DNA from: Planctomycetota bacterium
GTDB lineage: Bacteria; Planctomycetota; B15-G4
Reading direction: 5' to 3'
DNA length: 16,281 nucleotides
Assembly: GCA_020638905.1 (NCBI GenBank)
Contig: JACKHP010000045.1
Location: forward strand, 1 to 16,281
The notes beneath the pieces were generated by a model. It was given only the letters and a program-made list of their open reading frames with translations. It did not search any database and was not told where the DNA came from. Shown piece after piece: positions 7,182 to 14,791 of the stretch; position 1 is the first letter of the stretch, and every line of letters starts with the position of its first letter. The translations under genes and the position numbers were made by a program.

Positions 7182-10100
7182 GTGCGGACGATTCGCATGT
7201 CGCCGGCCGAGACGCTGCCGCATGGTCGCGCGGCTTCCGTCGCGCGCGCCGTCGCCGCCCGCGTCGCACTCGCGCTCTGCGCGTGGATCCTGTGCGCGAC
7301 GACGGCCCGCCCGGCGACGGACGTCGACGCTCCGTCCGATCGCACGCCGGCCCAGCGGCTGGGGGACGCATGGCGTTGGCGCGAGGTCGACCGCCCGCGC
7401 GAACCCGCGCGCTTCGTGTCGGTCTGCGGCGGCGCCTCCGGTGACCTGTTCGCGGTCGACGGCCAGGGGCTCTGGCACTACGACGGGTCGACCTGGACGA
7501 CGGCGCCCGGCTGGGACGCGTTCGCCTCGGACGAAGCTCGCGCCGTGCGGCTCACGGCGGCGGGCCTGGCCGTGGTGCGCGACGACGGCGTGTTCTTCGT
7601 GCCGACCGGATGGGTCCCCGGCGGGACCCGGGGCGCGCCGACCGACGTCGCCGCGGGCGCCTTGCGCGAGACGTTCCGCGTCTCCGGCCCCGAGCCCTCG
7701 CCGCTCACGGCGGTGCATCCCTTCGTCACGCGCGACGGACGCATCCTCACCCCGCTCGGCCGGGACCTGCTCGAGATCGCGCCCGACGCCACGCTGCGGC
7801 ACATCGCGCCACCGCCCGGCTCGCCCGCGCTCGTGCTCGCCGAGGACCGCGACGGGCGCCTGATCTGCGGCACCCCCGAGGGCGTCTCCCTGCGCGAGGA
7901 CGGACGCTGGACGAAGCCCTCCGCAGCCGCCGACCCGCGGATCGTGCAGGTGTTGCGTCGCGGCGACGACCTCGTGCTGCTGTGCGAGACGTTCGAGCGC
8001 GGGCGCCCCGGGGCCCTGCTGTGGGACGGCCACGCGCTCGTCCCGCTGCAGGCGCCCCCGCTGGACGACGAGTTCGTCGGCGCCGCGGTCCTGCGCGACG
8101 ACGTGATCGCCGTGAGCCTCGCGCGCGGCGACGTCCTGCTCCTGGAGGGCGACGCCTGGACACGCGCCGACCTGCCGCCCGACTTCGAGCGCACGTTCGT
8201 GTCGCTCTCGGCCGCGCGCGACGGACGCCTGGCGCTGGTCGACCGCATCGGACGCCTGCGCCTGTGCGATCTCGGCAGCCGACGCTGGACGCTCCGCGAT
8301 CCGTCGCTCGGACCGGGGACGGAGCAGGTCTCCCCGCGCGTGAACGCACTCTGCGCGAGCGTACGCGGCGGCGTCTGGATCGGCACGCACGACGGCGTCG
8401 CACGCTGGGACGGCGCCGCCTTCGTCGACGCGTGGCTGACCGCCGGCGAGACCGGTGTCGCGCTGCACGGCGTGACGACCGTGCACGAGGACGCCCGCGG
8501 ACACCTGTGGATCGGATCGGGCGGCACATTCCGCAACGCGCTCGAGTACGACGGCGAGCACTGGACGCTCCACGACGAAGCCGAGGGCGTGGGCGACATG
8601 CACGTGCACCGCATCGTCTCGGCACCCGACGGGTCGCTCTGGTTCCTGCTCGTCTCGGGTGACCCGGACGACTTCTGGCGCGGCGGCATCGTGCGCCGGG
8701 ACGGCGACGCGTGGACCCCGCCGGGAATCCCGGGAGACGCACTGAGCCGCACCTACGACGTGGTCTTCGACGCCGACGGCACGCCGATCGTGGCGACGCT
8801 CGAGGGCGTGCTCACCGTGCGCGACGGGGCCTGGACACAGCTCGGCGCCCACACCGGCCAGGCCAGCACCTTCGCCCTGCACCGGGCCCGCGACGAGACG
8901 CTGCTGCGCGGACACGGCGCCGACGTGCGCGGCGTCGAGCGCTACGACCGTGAGCACGACGCCTGGGTGCGCGGACCCAGCGACGCGTGCGCGCTCGCCG
9001 GCGCCGGGACCTTCGCCGACGACGCCTTCGGACAGGTGTGGTGCGCGTCGGCCTACGGACTCTACGTGTTCGACGGAGACGCCTGCGTGCCGCTGCCCAC
9101 CGGCGAGGTGCTCGCGGCGCCGAGCTTCTGGCCCGTGCTGGCCGCCGAGCACGGCTCGACCCTCTGGATCGGCAGCACGCGCGGCCTGCTCGAGTACACG
9201 TCCGAAGATCATCTGCCACCGGAGACCGAGTCGCTCGAACGACACGTCGGGCCCGGACCCGACTCGCAGGTGGCCATGAGATGGATCGGTGCCGACGCGT
9301 GGCACGTCACGCCGCGCGACGAGCTGCTCTATCGCGTGCGCGTCGACGATGGCGCCTGGATGGAGCTCACGTCCGCCACCGAACACACGTTCGCGCTCTC
9401 GCCCGGCAGGCACCGCGTGACGGTCGAGACGCGCGATCTCGACGGCAACGTCGAGCCCGTGCCGATGACGCGCGAGGTCGTGGTGCCGATGCCGCTCTGG
9501 CGACAGACGCCGGCGCTGATCGGCTTCGCGTTGCTCGGCACGCTGCTCGGCACGCTGGCCTCGCTGCTCGTGCGGCGCGCGCGCGAGCGGCGCGAGGCCG
9601 CGCACGTCCAGGCCGAGCTGACGCAACGCCTGCGCCGCCTCTCGCGCGGCCTCATGCGCAGCCAGGACGACGCCCGTCGCAACCTCGCGCACGACCTGAC
9701 CGACGACCTCGGACAACTCCTCGCCGGGGCCCAGCTCCAGCTCGACCGCGCCGGGCGCCACGCGCCCCCCGAGGGCGCACCGGCGATCGACGCGGCCCGC
9801 GGCGCAGTCTCCGAAGCGCTCGGCCGCGTGCGGCGGCTGGCGGCCGAGGTGCGCCCTTCGTTGATCGACGACCTGGGCGTCGACGTGGCGGTGCGCGCCC
9901 TGCTCGACGCCTTCGAGGACGAGTCGGGACTGGAGGTCGAGGCCGATATCGACCTGGGTGCATCCGATCTCCCGAGACCCGCGGCCGACCACCTCTACCG
10001 CATCCTGCAGGAGTGCCTCGCGAACGTGTCGCGGCACGCCGACGCGGCACGGGTGCACATCACCTTCCTGGCCGGCGACGACGAGATCCTGCTCGAGGTG

Positions 10101-10271
10101 CGGGACGACGGACTCGGCTTCGAGCCGGCCGCGCGGGTGCCCGGCATGGGCCTGCTGGCCGCCCGCGAGCGGGCCGCCGACCTGGGCGGCATGCTCACGA
10201 TCGAGTCACGGCCCGGGCAGGGAACGACGATCCGTGTTTCAATACCAGGGCACCCGAAGGGGAAGACCTGA
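7182..10271 (+). CDS. Propeller-domain sensor histidine kinase, NarL type, with atypical H-box
   Basis: This 1029-residue inner-membrane sensor should detect a periplasmic signal and phosphorylate the adjacent regulator. The GTG at 7182 is preferred over ATG 7197 because GAGG (7170-7173) is 8 bases upstream. Residues ~20-45 are a signal peptide or anchor. Residues ~60-690 carry about fourteen propeller-blade motifs (LWHYDGSTW, GVWIGTHDGVARWDG, HLWIGSGG, TLWIGSTRGLLEY), fitting two seven-bladed propellers. A Y_Y_Y-like beta domain (~700-770) and one membrane helix (~778-798) follow. The HisKA_3-type dimerisation region is LAHDLTDDLGQLL: H837 sits at the position usually occupied by Arg or His, and T840 replaces the phospho-accepting His. 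The ATPase domain looks intact: E944 and N948 in the N-box, DDGLGF at 975-980, GMGLLAARERA at 988-998 and GQGTT. Layout resembles Bacteroidetes HTCS sensors, but with a separate regulator encoded 14 bases downstream. Confidence 0.9.
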   Translation: MRTIRMSPAETLPHGRAASVARAVAARVALALCAWILCATTARPATDVDAPSDRTPAQRLGDAWRWREVDRPREPARFVSVCGGASGDLFAVDGQGLWHYDGSTWTTAPGWDAFASDEARAVRLTAAGLAVVRDDGVFFVPTGWVPGGTRGAPTDVAAGALRETFRVSGPEPSPLTAVHPFVTRDGRILTPLGRDLLEIAPDATLRHIAPPPGSPALVLAEDRDGRLICGTPEGVSLREDGRWTKPSAAADPRIVQVLRRGDDLVLLCETFERGRPGALLWDGHALVPLQAPPLDDEFVGAAVLRDDVIAVSLARGDVLLLEGDAWTRADLPPDFERTFVSLSAARDGRLALVDRIGRLRLCDLGSRRWTLRDPSLGPGTEQVSPRVNALCASVRGGVWIGTHDGVARWDGAAFVDAWLTAGETGVALHGVTTVHEDARGHLWIGSGGTFRNALEYDGEHWTLHDEAEGVGDMHVHRIVSAPDGSLWFLLVSGDPDDFWRGGIVRRDGDAWTPPGIPGDALSRTYDVVFDADGTPIVATLEGVLTVRDGAWTQLGAHTGQASTFALHRARDETLLRGHGADVRGVERYDREHDAWVRGPSDACALAGAGTFADDAFGQVWCASAYGLYVFDGDACVPLPTGEVLAAPSFWPVLAAEHGSTLWIGSTRGLLEYTSEDHLPPETESLERHVGPGPDSQVAMRWIGADAWHVTPRDELLYRVRVDDGAWMELTSATEHTFALSPGRHRVTVETRDLDGNVEPVPMTREVVVPMPLWRQTPALIGFALLGTLLGTLASLLVRRARERREAAHVQAELTQRLRRLSRGLMRSQDDARRNLAHDLTDDLGQLLAGAQLQLDRAGRHAPPEGAPAIDAARGAVSEALGRVRRLAAEVRPSLIDDLGVDVAVRALLDAFEDESGLEVEADIDLGASDLPRPAADHLYRILQECLANVSRHADAARVHITFLAGDDEILLEVRDDGLGFEPAARVPGMGLLAARERAADLGGMLTIESRPGQGTTIRVSIPGHPKGKT

Positions 10272-10285
10272 AGAGGGAGGTGTCC

Positions 10286-11029
10286 ATGGGGACCATCAGG
10301 GTCCTGCTCGCCGACGACCACGAGATCGTCTGCGACGGTCTCGAAAGCGCCCTGTCCGATCGGGACGACGTCGACGTCGTCGGCCAGGCACGTTGCGGCG
10401 AGGACGCGCTGAAGCTGTGTGAAGAGCTGCGTCCCGATGTGCTGGTGCTCGACTACTCGATGCCCGACCTCGACGGCGCCACGGTCACGCGCCGTCTGCG
10501 AGAGGCGGGCAACGGCACGCGCGTCGTGTTCTTCACCTACCACGAGGGCGTGCACTACGCGCTCGACGCGTTGCGTGCCGGCGCCCAGGGCTACGTCATG
10601 AAGAGCGCACCGACCGACACGTTGGTCGAGGCGCTCCGCACGGTGGCCGCCGGCGGACGCTACGTCTCGCCGCCGCTCGATGCGCAGGTGCAGACGATCC
10701 TCGAGCGTGACGCGAGTCGCAAGCGCAAGGTCAGCCTGTCGGCCCGCGAGACCCAGGTGCTGCGCCTGCTCGGCGAGGGGCTCACGCTGCAGGAGGTCGC
10801 GCGCTCGCTCGGTGTGGGCGAGAGCACCGCGTCGACCTACCGCGCGCGGCTGATGAACAAGCTGCAGCTCGAGAACTCGGCGCAGATCATCCGCTTCGCC
10901 CTCGACGGCGGCTTCGTCTCGCCGGGCTCGCGGCGCGACGACGAGGGTTCGCCGCCGGGCGACGGCCCGGCCCCCGGCGGCGACCACGACCACCACCCGG
11001 GCCTCGAGATGGGGATGCCGGGCGCCTGA
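10286..11029 (+). CDS. LuxR/NarL-family response regulator
   Basis: This 247-residue DNA-binding regulator is the expected partner of the upstream kinase. The ATG at 10286 follows GGGAGG (10275-10280) by 5 bases and starts directly into the receiver domain. Receiver residues are all present: D10, D11, phospho-acceptor D56 (in VLVLDYSMPDLDG), T84 and K106. The LuxR-type helix-turn-helix spans ~150-211 (LSARETQVLRLLGEGLTLQEVA, then VGESTASTYRARLMNKLQL). Residues 213-247 are an unusual disordered tail rich in Gly, Pro, Asp and His, ending near GGDHDHHPGLEMGMPGA, with no known role. The kinase stop is 14 bases upstream, so the two are co-transcribed. Targets are unknown. The nearby flippase-transferase unit is one candidate, but no binding site was identified. 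Confidence 0.93.
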   Translation: MGTIRVLLADDHEIVCDGLESALSDRDDVDVVGQARCGEDALKLCEELRPDVLVLDYSMPDLDGATVTRRLREAGNGTRVVFFTYHEGVHYALDALRAGAQGYVMKSAPTDTLVEALRTVAAGGRYVSPPLDAQVQTILERDASRKRKVSLSARETQVLRLLGEGLTLQEVARSLGVGESTASTYRARLMNKLQLENSAQIIRFALDGGFVSPGSRRDDEGSPPGDGPAPGGDHDHHPGLEMGMPGA

Positions 11030-11036
11030 ATCGACC

Positions 11037-11062
11037 GCCGCCCCGCGTCGCGCGCGGGCGGC
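11037..11062 (+). terminator. Strong GC hairpin after the response regulator
   Basis: The 7-base arm GCCGCCC (11037-11043) pairs perfectly with GGGCGGC (11056-11062). CGCG (11044-11047) and CGCG (11051-11054) extend the stem past a single bulged base, around a three-base TCG loop. It starts 8 bases after the regulator stop codon and lies upstream of the next promoter-like element. No T-tract follows, so it is not a classic intrinsic terminator, but the position fits transcript ending or 3' end protection. Confidence 0.45.
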
Positions 11063-11092
11063 GTGCCCGATGCGTGCCGGCGTCCGGGAGCG

Positions 11093-11098
11093 TACGAT
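11093..11098 (+). promoter_or_regulatory. -10-like element TACGAT before the small-protein gene
   Basis: TACGAT lies in a CGTACGATGG context nearly identical to CGTACCATGG before the radical SAM pair. Its last base is 25 bases before the ATG at 11123, leaving a leader of about 18 bases that contains GGAGG (11113-11117). It follows the hairpin at 11037-11062, consistent with a new transcription unit. No -35 consensus is visible. Confidence 0.4.
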
Positions 11099-11122
11099 GG
11101 GCGTGACGTCCCGGAGGTACCC

Positions 11123-11281
11123 ATGAGCACCGAGCGCCCGAAGAACGACCGGCTCGAACTGCCCATCGCCGCGCCGCAGCGCAAGCCGGCGACGGCGCCG
11201 CAGGACGACTGCCTCGATCTGCACTTCGAGGAGATCGAGGACAAGCACGTCCCGAAGGACCGGAACATCTTCGACAAGTAG
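11123..11281 (+). CDS. 52-residue acidic small protein of unknown function
   Basis: The start is well supported: GGAGG at 11113-11117 sits 5 bases before ATG 11123, with a -10-like hexamer further up. The product starts MSTERPKNDRLELP, has a Pro/Ala-rich middle (residues ~15-27), one cysteine (C30) and a charged C-terminal half containing LDLHFEEIEDKH and ending DRNIFDK. It has no signal peptide or membrane segment. The flippase-transferase TTG start follows its TAG stop by 5 bases, so translation is probably coupled. Possible roles are an accessory or regulatory subunit of that membrane protein, or a precursor peptide for one of the radical SAM enzymes. The second idea is weaker because those enzymes are in other transcription units and the C-terminus lacks the Cys, Ser, Thr or Gly-rich core common in such peptides. 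I do not recognise the family. Confidence 0.75.
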   Translation: MSTERPKNDRLELPIAAPQRKPATAPQDDCLDLHFEEIEDKHVPKDRNIFDK

Positions 11282-11286
11282 GCGCC

Positions 11287-13758
11287 TTGGCCGCCGAACC
11301 TCCCGCGGCGTCGCCGCGCCCCGGGATGCGCCTGCTGCTGCTCGCGCATCCCACCGTGCAGCTTGTGCGCTTCGGGACGAAGGCCGCCCTGGCCTGGTTC
11401 CTGACGGTCGAGGACTACGGCCAGGTCGGCCTGGCCGGGCTGCTCGCGTTCCTCGCGTCGCACGCGGCGCTGCTCGGGCTCGACGAGGCCTGGATCGTCG
11501 CGCGCCGTCCCGGCGCGACGCTGTGGAGGCACCTCGCGCGCCTGCACGTCCGATCGGGGCTGCTGCTCGGCGCGGCCCTGGCGCTGCTCGGCACGGCGCT
11601 CGGACTGCTGCTCGACGATCCGCTGCTGCTCGAGTTGACCGTCGCGCTGGCGCCGATGGTCTGGATCGCGACGCTGTCCGTCCTGCCGACCGCGGCGCTG
11701 GTGCGCGCGCACCGCTACCCGGCGCTGTTCGCGCTCGACGTGGCCGGCGTGCTCTCGCTGGCCGGAGTCACGATCGGCGCCGCCGCCCTGGGCGCCGGAC
11801 CGTGGAGCCTCGTGGCCGGCTGGTACGCCAACGCGCTGGCCACCGTCGCCGCCGCGCGCGTGCTCGCGCGCGAGGTGCGTCCGGCGGCCGAGCACGACGA
11901 CGAGGACGATCCGCGCGAGGTCGTGCGCTCCGGACTGCACCTCGCCGGCGCCGACATGGCGAACTTCGCGGCCGAGCGCGCCGACGCCCTGGTCGTCGGC
12001 TTCGGCGTGGGACGCGCGGCACTCGGCCTGTACGACCTCTCGAACCACTTCGGCACGCTGCTCGTGAACTACACGGGCAACCTGGCCGAGCGCAGCCTCT
12101 TCCCCACGCTGTCGGCCGAGCACCACGCCGACGCCGCGCGCCTCACGGCCGCCGCGCCCGACCGCGAGGCGCCCCCCGGGCCCGGCGGGTTCGACGCCGC
12201 GTTCCGCGGCGCGCTGGGCCTCGTGCTCGCGGTGCTGCTGCCGTTGCACGTTCTGCTGGCGACCTGCGCCGTGCCGCTGCTGCGCCTGCTCTTCCCCGAG
12301 CGCTGGCTCGATGCGGCGCCGCTGCTCGCGGCGCTGGCCCTGGCCGGCGGCGCGCGCTGCGTCGAGGTCGTGGCCGCCACCGCGATCAAGTCGCGGGGAC
12401 GCAGCGCGACGGTCGCCCGGCTCTCGCTGGCGCGCCTGCTCGTGCTGGCCGCGGCGACCCTCGCGGCCCTGCCGTTCGGCGTGGTCGCCGTGGCCCTCGC
12501 GGCGCTGGGCGCGCGCGTCGTCGGCGCGGCGCTCACCCTCGAGGCGGCGCGCACGCTGCTGGGTCCCCTCCACATGCGCCGGCCGCTGCGCGTGCTGCTG
12601 GGCTTCTGCGTCGGATGGCTGCTGCTGTACACGCCGCTCGCGCCGCTGCGCGCGCTCTCCCCGTGGCTGGGACTTCCGCTGCTCGCCGCCTGTGCCGCCG
12701 CGCTCTGGGCGACCTGCCACCTGCTCGCGGGACGCCGCGCGCCGCGCCCTCCGACGGCGGGCCTTGCGTCGAACCCTCCGCTCACGCGCACGCCCGGCGC
12801 GCCGCGCACGGGACCGCGCCCGTGCGACGTCTCGGTCGTGATCGCCACCTTCGACGGCGAGCGCTTCCTGGCCGAGACGCTCGACTCGGTGCTGGCGCAG
12901 AGCATGCCTCCGCGCGAGATCGTCGTCGTCGACGACGGTTCGACCGACGGGACGCCCGACGTGCTCGCGCGCTACGCGGGACGCATCACCGTCGTGCGCC
13001 GGCCGAACGGCGGCGTCTCCGCCGCGCGCAACGCCGGCGCCGCCCTGGCCCACGGCGCGTGGATCGCCTTCCTCGACCACGACGACCTGTGGGAGCCCGA
13101 CATGCTCGAGCGCCAGCTCGCCGCCGTGGCCGGACGCCGCTGCGGCCTCGTGTACGGCGACTCGTGGGTGATCGACGACCGCGGACGCGTCCACGGCCGC
13201 CGACGCGACCACCTCGCGTACCACCAGGGACAGGTCTACGCCGAGTTGCTGCGCGGCAACTTCATCCCGATCGAGACCACGCTCATGCCCACGGCGCTGT
13301 TCCGCGAGCTGGGCGGCTTCGACGAACGCCTGCACTTCCTCGAGGACTACGACCTGCACCTGCGCGTGGCCGCGCGGGAACCGATCGTGCACCAGCCGCT
13401 GCCCGTGGCGCGCTACCGCATCCACGACGGGAACCTCAGCCACCGGCGCGAGGAGCTGCTCGGCGAATGGGTGCTCGTGCTCGAGCGCATGCTCGCCGAC
13501 GGGACGCCGCGCTCCGCCTCCGAGCGCGCGCTCCTCGAGGGACAGCGCGCCGAGCGCTGCGGCGACGCGGCCTGGCAGGCGCTCAAGAAGGGCGACCTCG
13601 AAGCGGCGCGGACGTGGGCGCGACGCGCCGGGGAGCGCATGCCGGCAGGACTGCGGCGCCGCGTGCGCGTGCTCTCCACCGTGCTCGGGGTGCTGCCCGC
13701 ACCGCTGGCGCGCGCGCTGCGCGCCCTGTTCCCCCGCCGCCGACTCTACGACGTGTGA
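11287..13758 (+). CDS. Fused polysaccharide flippase and family-2 glycosyltransferase
   Basis: One 823-residue frame joins two activities usually on separate proteins. Residues ~25-482 resemble MOP-superfamily Wzx-type flippases: LVRFGTKAALAWFLTVEDYGQVGLAG opening (split here only by helix boundaries), about 11-12 hydrophobic helices, an acidic cytoplasmic loop (EHDDEDD, 202-208) and a central AERADALVVGFGVGRAALGLYDL segment. A Pro-rich linker (~483-512) leads to a GT-A transferase from D514: VSVVIATFDG, ETLDSVLAQS, IVVVDDGSTDGTPDVL, RNAG and the nucleotide-sugar motif D597-H-D-D600. No ATG, GTG or TTG with a ribosome site is seen at the junction, so a true fusion is likely. It should add a sugar to a lipid-linked glycan and flip it across the inner membrane. 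TTG 11287 (AGTAGG upstream, 5 bases after the previous stop) is preferred; ATG 11326 is possible. Confidence 0.88.
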   Translation: MAAEPPAASPRPGMRLLLLAHPTVQLVRFGTKAALAWFLTVEDYGQVGLAGLLAFLASHAALLGLDEAWIVARRPGATLWRHLARLHVRSGLLLGAALALLGTALGLLLDDPLLLELTVALAPMVWIATLSVLPTAALVRAHRYPALFALDVAGVLSLAGVTIGAAALGAGPWSLVAGWYANALATVAAARVLAREVRPAAEHDDEDDPREVVRSGLHLAGADMANFAAERADALVVGFGVGRAALGLYDLSNHFGTLLVNYTGNLAERSLFPTLSAEHHADAARLTAAAPDREAPPGPGGFDAAFRGALGLVLAVLLPLHVLLATCAVPLLRLLFPERWLDAAPLLAALALAGGARCVEVVAATAIKSRGRSATVARLSLARLLVLAAATLAALPFGVVAVALAALGARVVGAALTLEAARTLLGPLHMRRPLRVLLGFCVGWLLLYTPLAPLRALSPWLGLPLLAACAAALWATCHLLAGRRAPRPPTAGLASNPPLTRTPGAPRTGPRPCDVSVVIATFDGERFLAETLDSVLAQSMPPREIVVVDDGSTDGTPDVLARYAGRITVVRRPNGGVSAARNAGAALAHGAWIAFLDHDDLWEPDMLERQLAAVAGRRCGLVYGDSWVIDDRGRVHGRRRDHLAYHQGQVYAELLRGNFIPIETTLMPTALFRELGGFDERLHFLEDYDLHLRVAAREPIVHQPLPVARYRIHDGNLSHRREELLGEWVLVLERMLADGTPRSASERALLEGQRAERCGDAAWQALKKGDLEAARTWARRAGERMPAGLRRRVRVLSTVLGVLPAPLARALRALFPRRRLYDV

Positions 13759-13760
13759 CG

Positions 13761-13779
13761 GCCCGGGACGGGTCCGGGC
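13761..13779 (+). terminator. GC hairpin just after the flippase-transferase stop
   Basis: GCCCGG (13761-13766) pairs perfectly with CCGGGC (13774-13779) around a 7-base loop, two bases after the TGA at 13756-13758. A wobble pair can extend it. There is no T-tract, so it is a weak intrinsic terminator candidate. The remainder of the 179-base gap to 13938 holds a promoter-like hexamer and a second inverted repeat. Confidence 0.35.
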
Positions 13780-13856
13780 GACGCCCCGCGCCGGCAGCCC
13801 GCGCCCGGCCGCCTCGCCGGGGCGCTGCGCGCTTCCCCTCGCCGCGCGCCGCGAGG

Positions 13857-13862
13857 TAGCCT
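13857..13862 (+). promoter_or_regulatory. -10-like element TAGCCT before the membrane-protein operon
   Basis: TAGCCT is the only TAnnnT hexamer in the gap before the membrane-protein gene. It lies 76 bases before the TTG at 13938, a longer leader than the other units here. No -35 consensus is seen. Its 3' half is part of the inverted repeat 13860-13879, so a protein or RNA structure there could affect promoter use. Confidence 0.3.
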
Positions 13863-13879
13863 CGGCGGTTCGACCGAGG
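13860..13879 (+). repeat. Inverted repeat overlapping the -10-like element
   Basis: CCTCGG (13860-13865) is the perfect reverse complement of CCGAGG (13874-13879), separated by 8 bases. The inner CGGT/ACCG can form an alternative stem. GAGGT (13876-13880) can also pair with ACCTC further down (13894-13898), so two mutually exclusive hairpins are possible in the leader. CGACCGAG is repeated directly at 13871-13878 and 13884-13891. It could be an operator or leader structure. Chance pairing is likely at this base composition. Confidence 0.3.
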
Positions 13880-13937
13880 TGCGCGACCGAGCGACCTCGC
13901 GACCGCCGTCCGCCACGCACGAGAGCGAAGCCGACCC

Positions 13938-14780
13938 TTGTCCCTGTCCCAGGCCAGCCTCGCGTTCCTCGTCCAGATGGCCTTCGGGTCGATGCTCACG
14001 TTCGTCGTGAACGACCGCGCGGCGCTGGGTCCCAAGTACTTCAAGTTCAGCGGCTGGATCCTGGCCGGGCTGTACGGCCTGGCGCTCACCTTCGTGCTGC
14101 CGCTGCTCGGCGCCGACGGCGCGAGCGCGACCCAGTCGGCCCTCGGCTGGAGCGTGGTGGCCGCGCTGGTCGGCATGCTCGCCTTCAGCTCGGTGAGCGG
14201 CTGGGACCGTCCACGCCTCGAGAGCGCGCTGCTGTGGCTCTCGCTCGCCGCCGGTGCCGTGGCCGTGTGGACGTCGGCCGTGCACTGGCACGCGGCGGCG
14301 GGCATGACGCTCGCCGGCGACGAGCGCGGCCTCGTGATCGCCGGCGCGTTCGGCTCGGCGCTCGTGCTCGGCTTCACGACCTGGGCCATGACGCTGGGGC
14401 ACTTCTACCTCGTCGACCAGGGCCTCGACATCCGCCACCTGCGGCGGCTCGTGGCGCCGCTGCCGGCCATGCTGCTCGGCAAGGCCGCGCTCTCGGGCGC
14501 CGCGCTGTGGCTCATGTGGGACCGCGTGCTGGGCGGCAGCCGCTCGCTCACCGAGGTCGTCGAGTACCATCCCGAGCGCATGCTCGACGTGGTCAACGTG
14601 TGGGCGCGCATCCCCGTGGGACTGCTCGTGCCGTTCGGCATGGCGCTCATGACGATGGTCACCGTGCGCATGAAGAAGACCCAGCCGGCCACCGGCATCC
14701 TCTACGCGATGTGCACGACGGTCTACCTGGGCGACCTCATGGGCAAGATGCTCGAGGGCGCGACGGGCGTCCCGCTCTGA
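13938..14780 (+). CDS. Eight-helix membrane protein with GHFYLV motif, function unknown
   Basis: This 280-residue inner-membrane protein has eight predicted helices, near residues 6-25, 38-58, 68-88, 96-118, 131-158, 171-197, 219-244 and 252-273. Conserved-looking polar residues lie at helix ends: H116-W-H118 after helix 4, and G154-H155-F-Y-L-V at the end of helix 5. From memory, a GHWYLV-type motif recurs in uncharacterised planctomycete membrane proteins. Such histidines could bind heme or metal, but this is unproven. TTG at 13938 is used because it is the first start in frame and runs straight into helix 1; only a weak GAAG lies upstream, so the start is uncertain. Its stop is 11 bases before the zinc-ribbon gene, which has its own ribosome site, so the two are co-transcribed. 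It could be a transporter or a redox membrane subunit. Confidence 0.8.
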   Translation: MSLSQASLAFLVQMAFGSMLTFVVNDRAALGPKYFKFSGWILAGLYGLALTFVLPLLGADGASATQSALGWSVVAALVGMLAFSSVSGWDRPRLESALLWLSLAAGAVAVWTSAVHWHAAAGMTLAGDERGLVIAGAFGSALVLGFTTWAMTLGHFYLVDQGLDIRHLRRLVAPLPAMLLGKAALSGAALWLMWDRVLGGSRSLTEVVEYHPERMLDVVNVWARIPVGLLVPFGMALMTMVTVRMKKTQPATGILYAMCTTVYLGDLMGKMLEGATGVPL

Positions 14781-14791
14781 AGAGGGCCCGC

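Noticed and set aside
7119..10058. A 979-codon minus-strand frame opposite the sensor kinase
   Set aside because: It mirrors a gene with clear propeller and kinase motifs, and its own translation is low-complexity Arg/Ala/Val/Glu without recognisable domains. Similar antisense frames opposite other genes were dropped for the same reason.
11326..11328. ATG as the start of the flippase-transferase
   Set aside because: Still possible, but it lacks a good ribosome site, while TTG 11287 has an AGTAGG and is tightly coupled to the preceding stop. Noted as the alternative.
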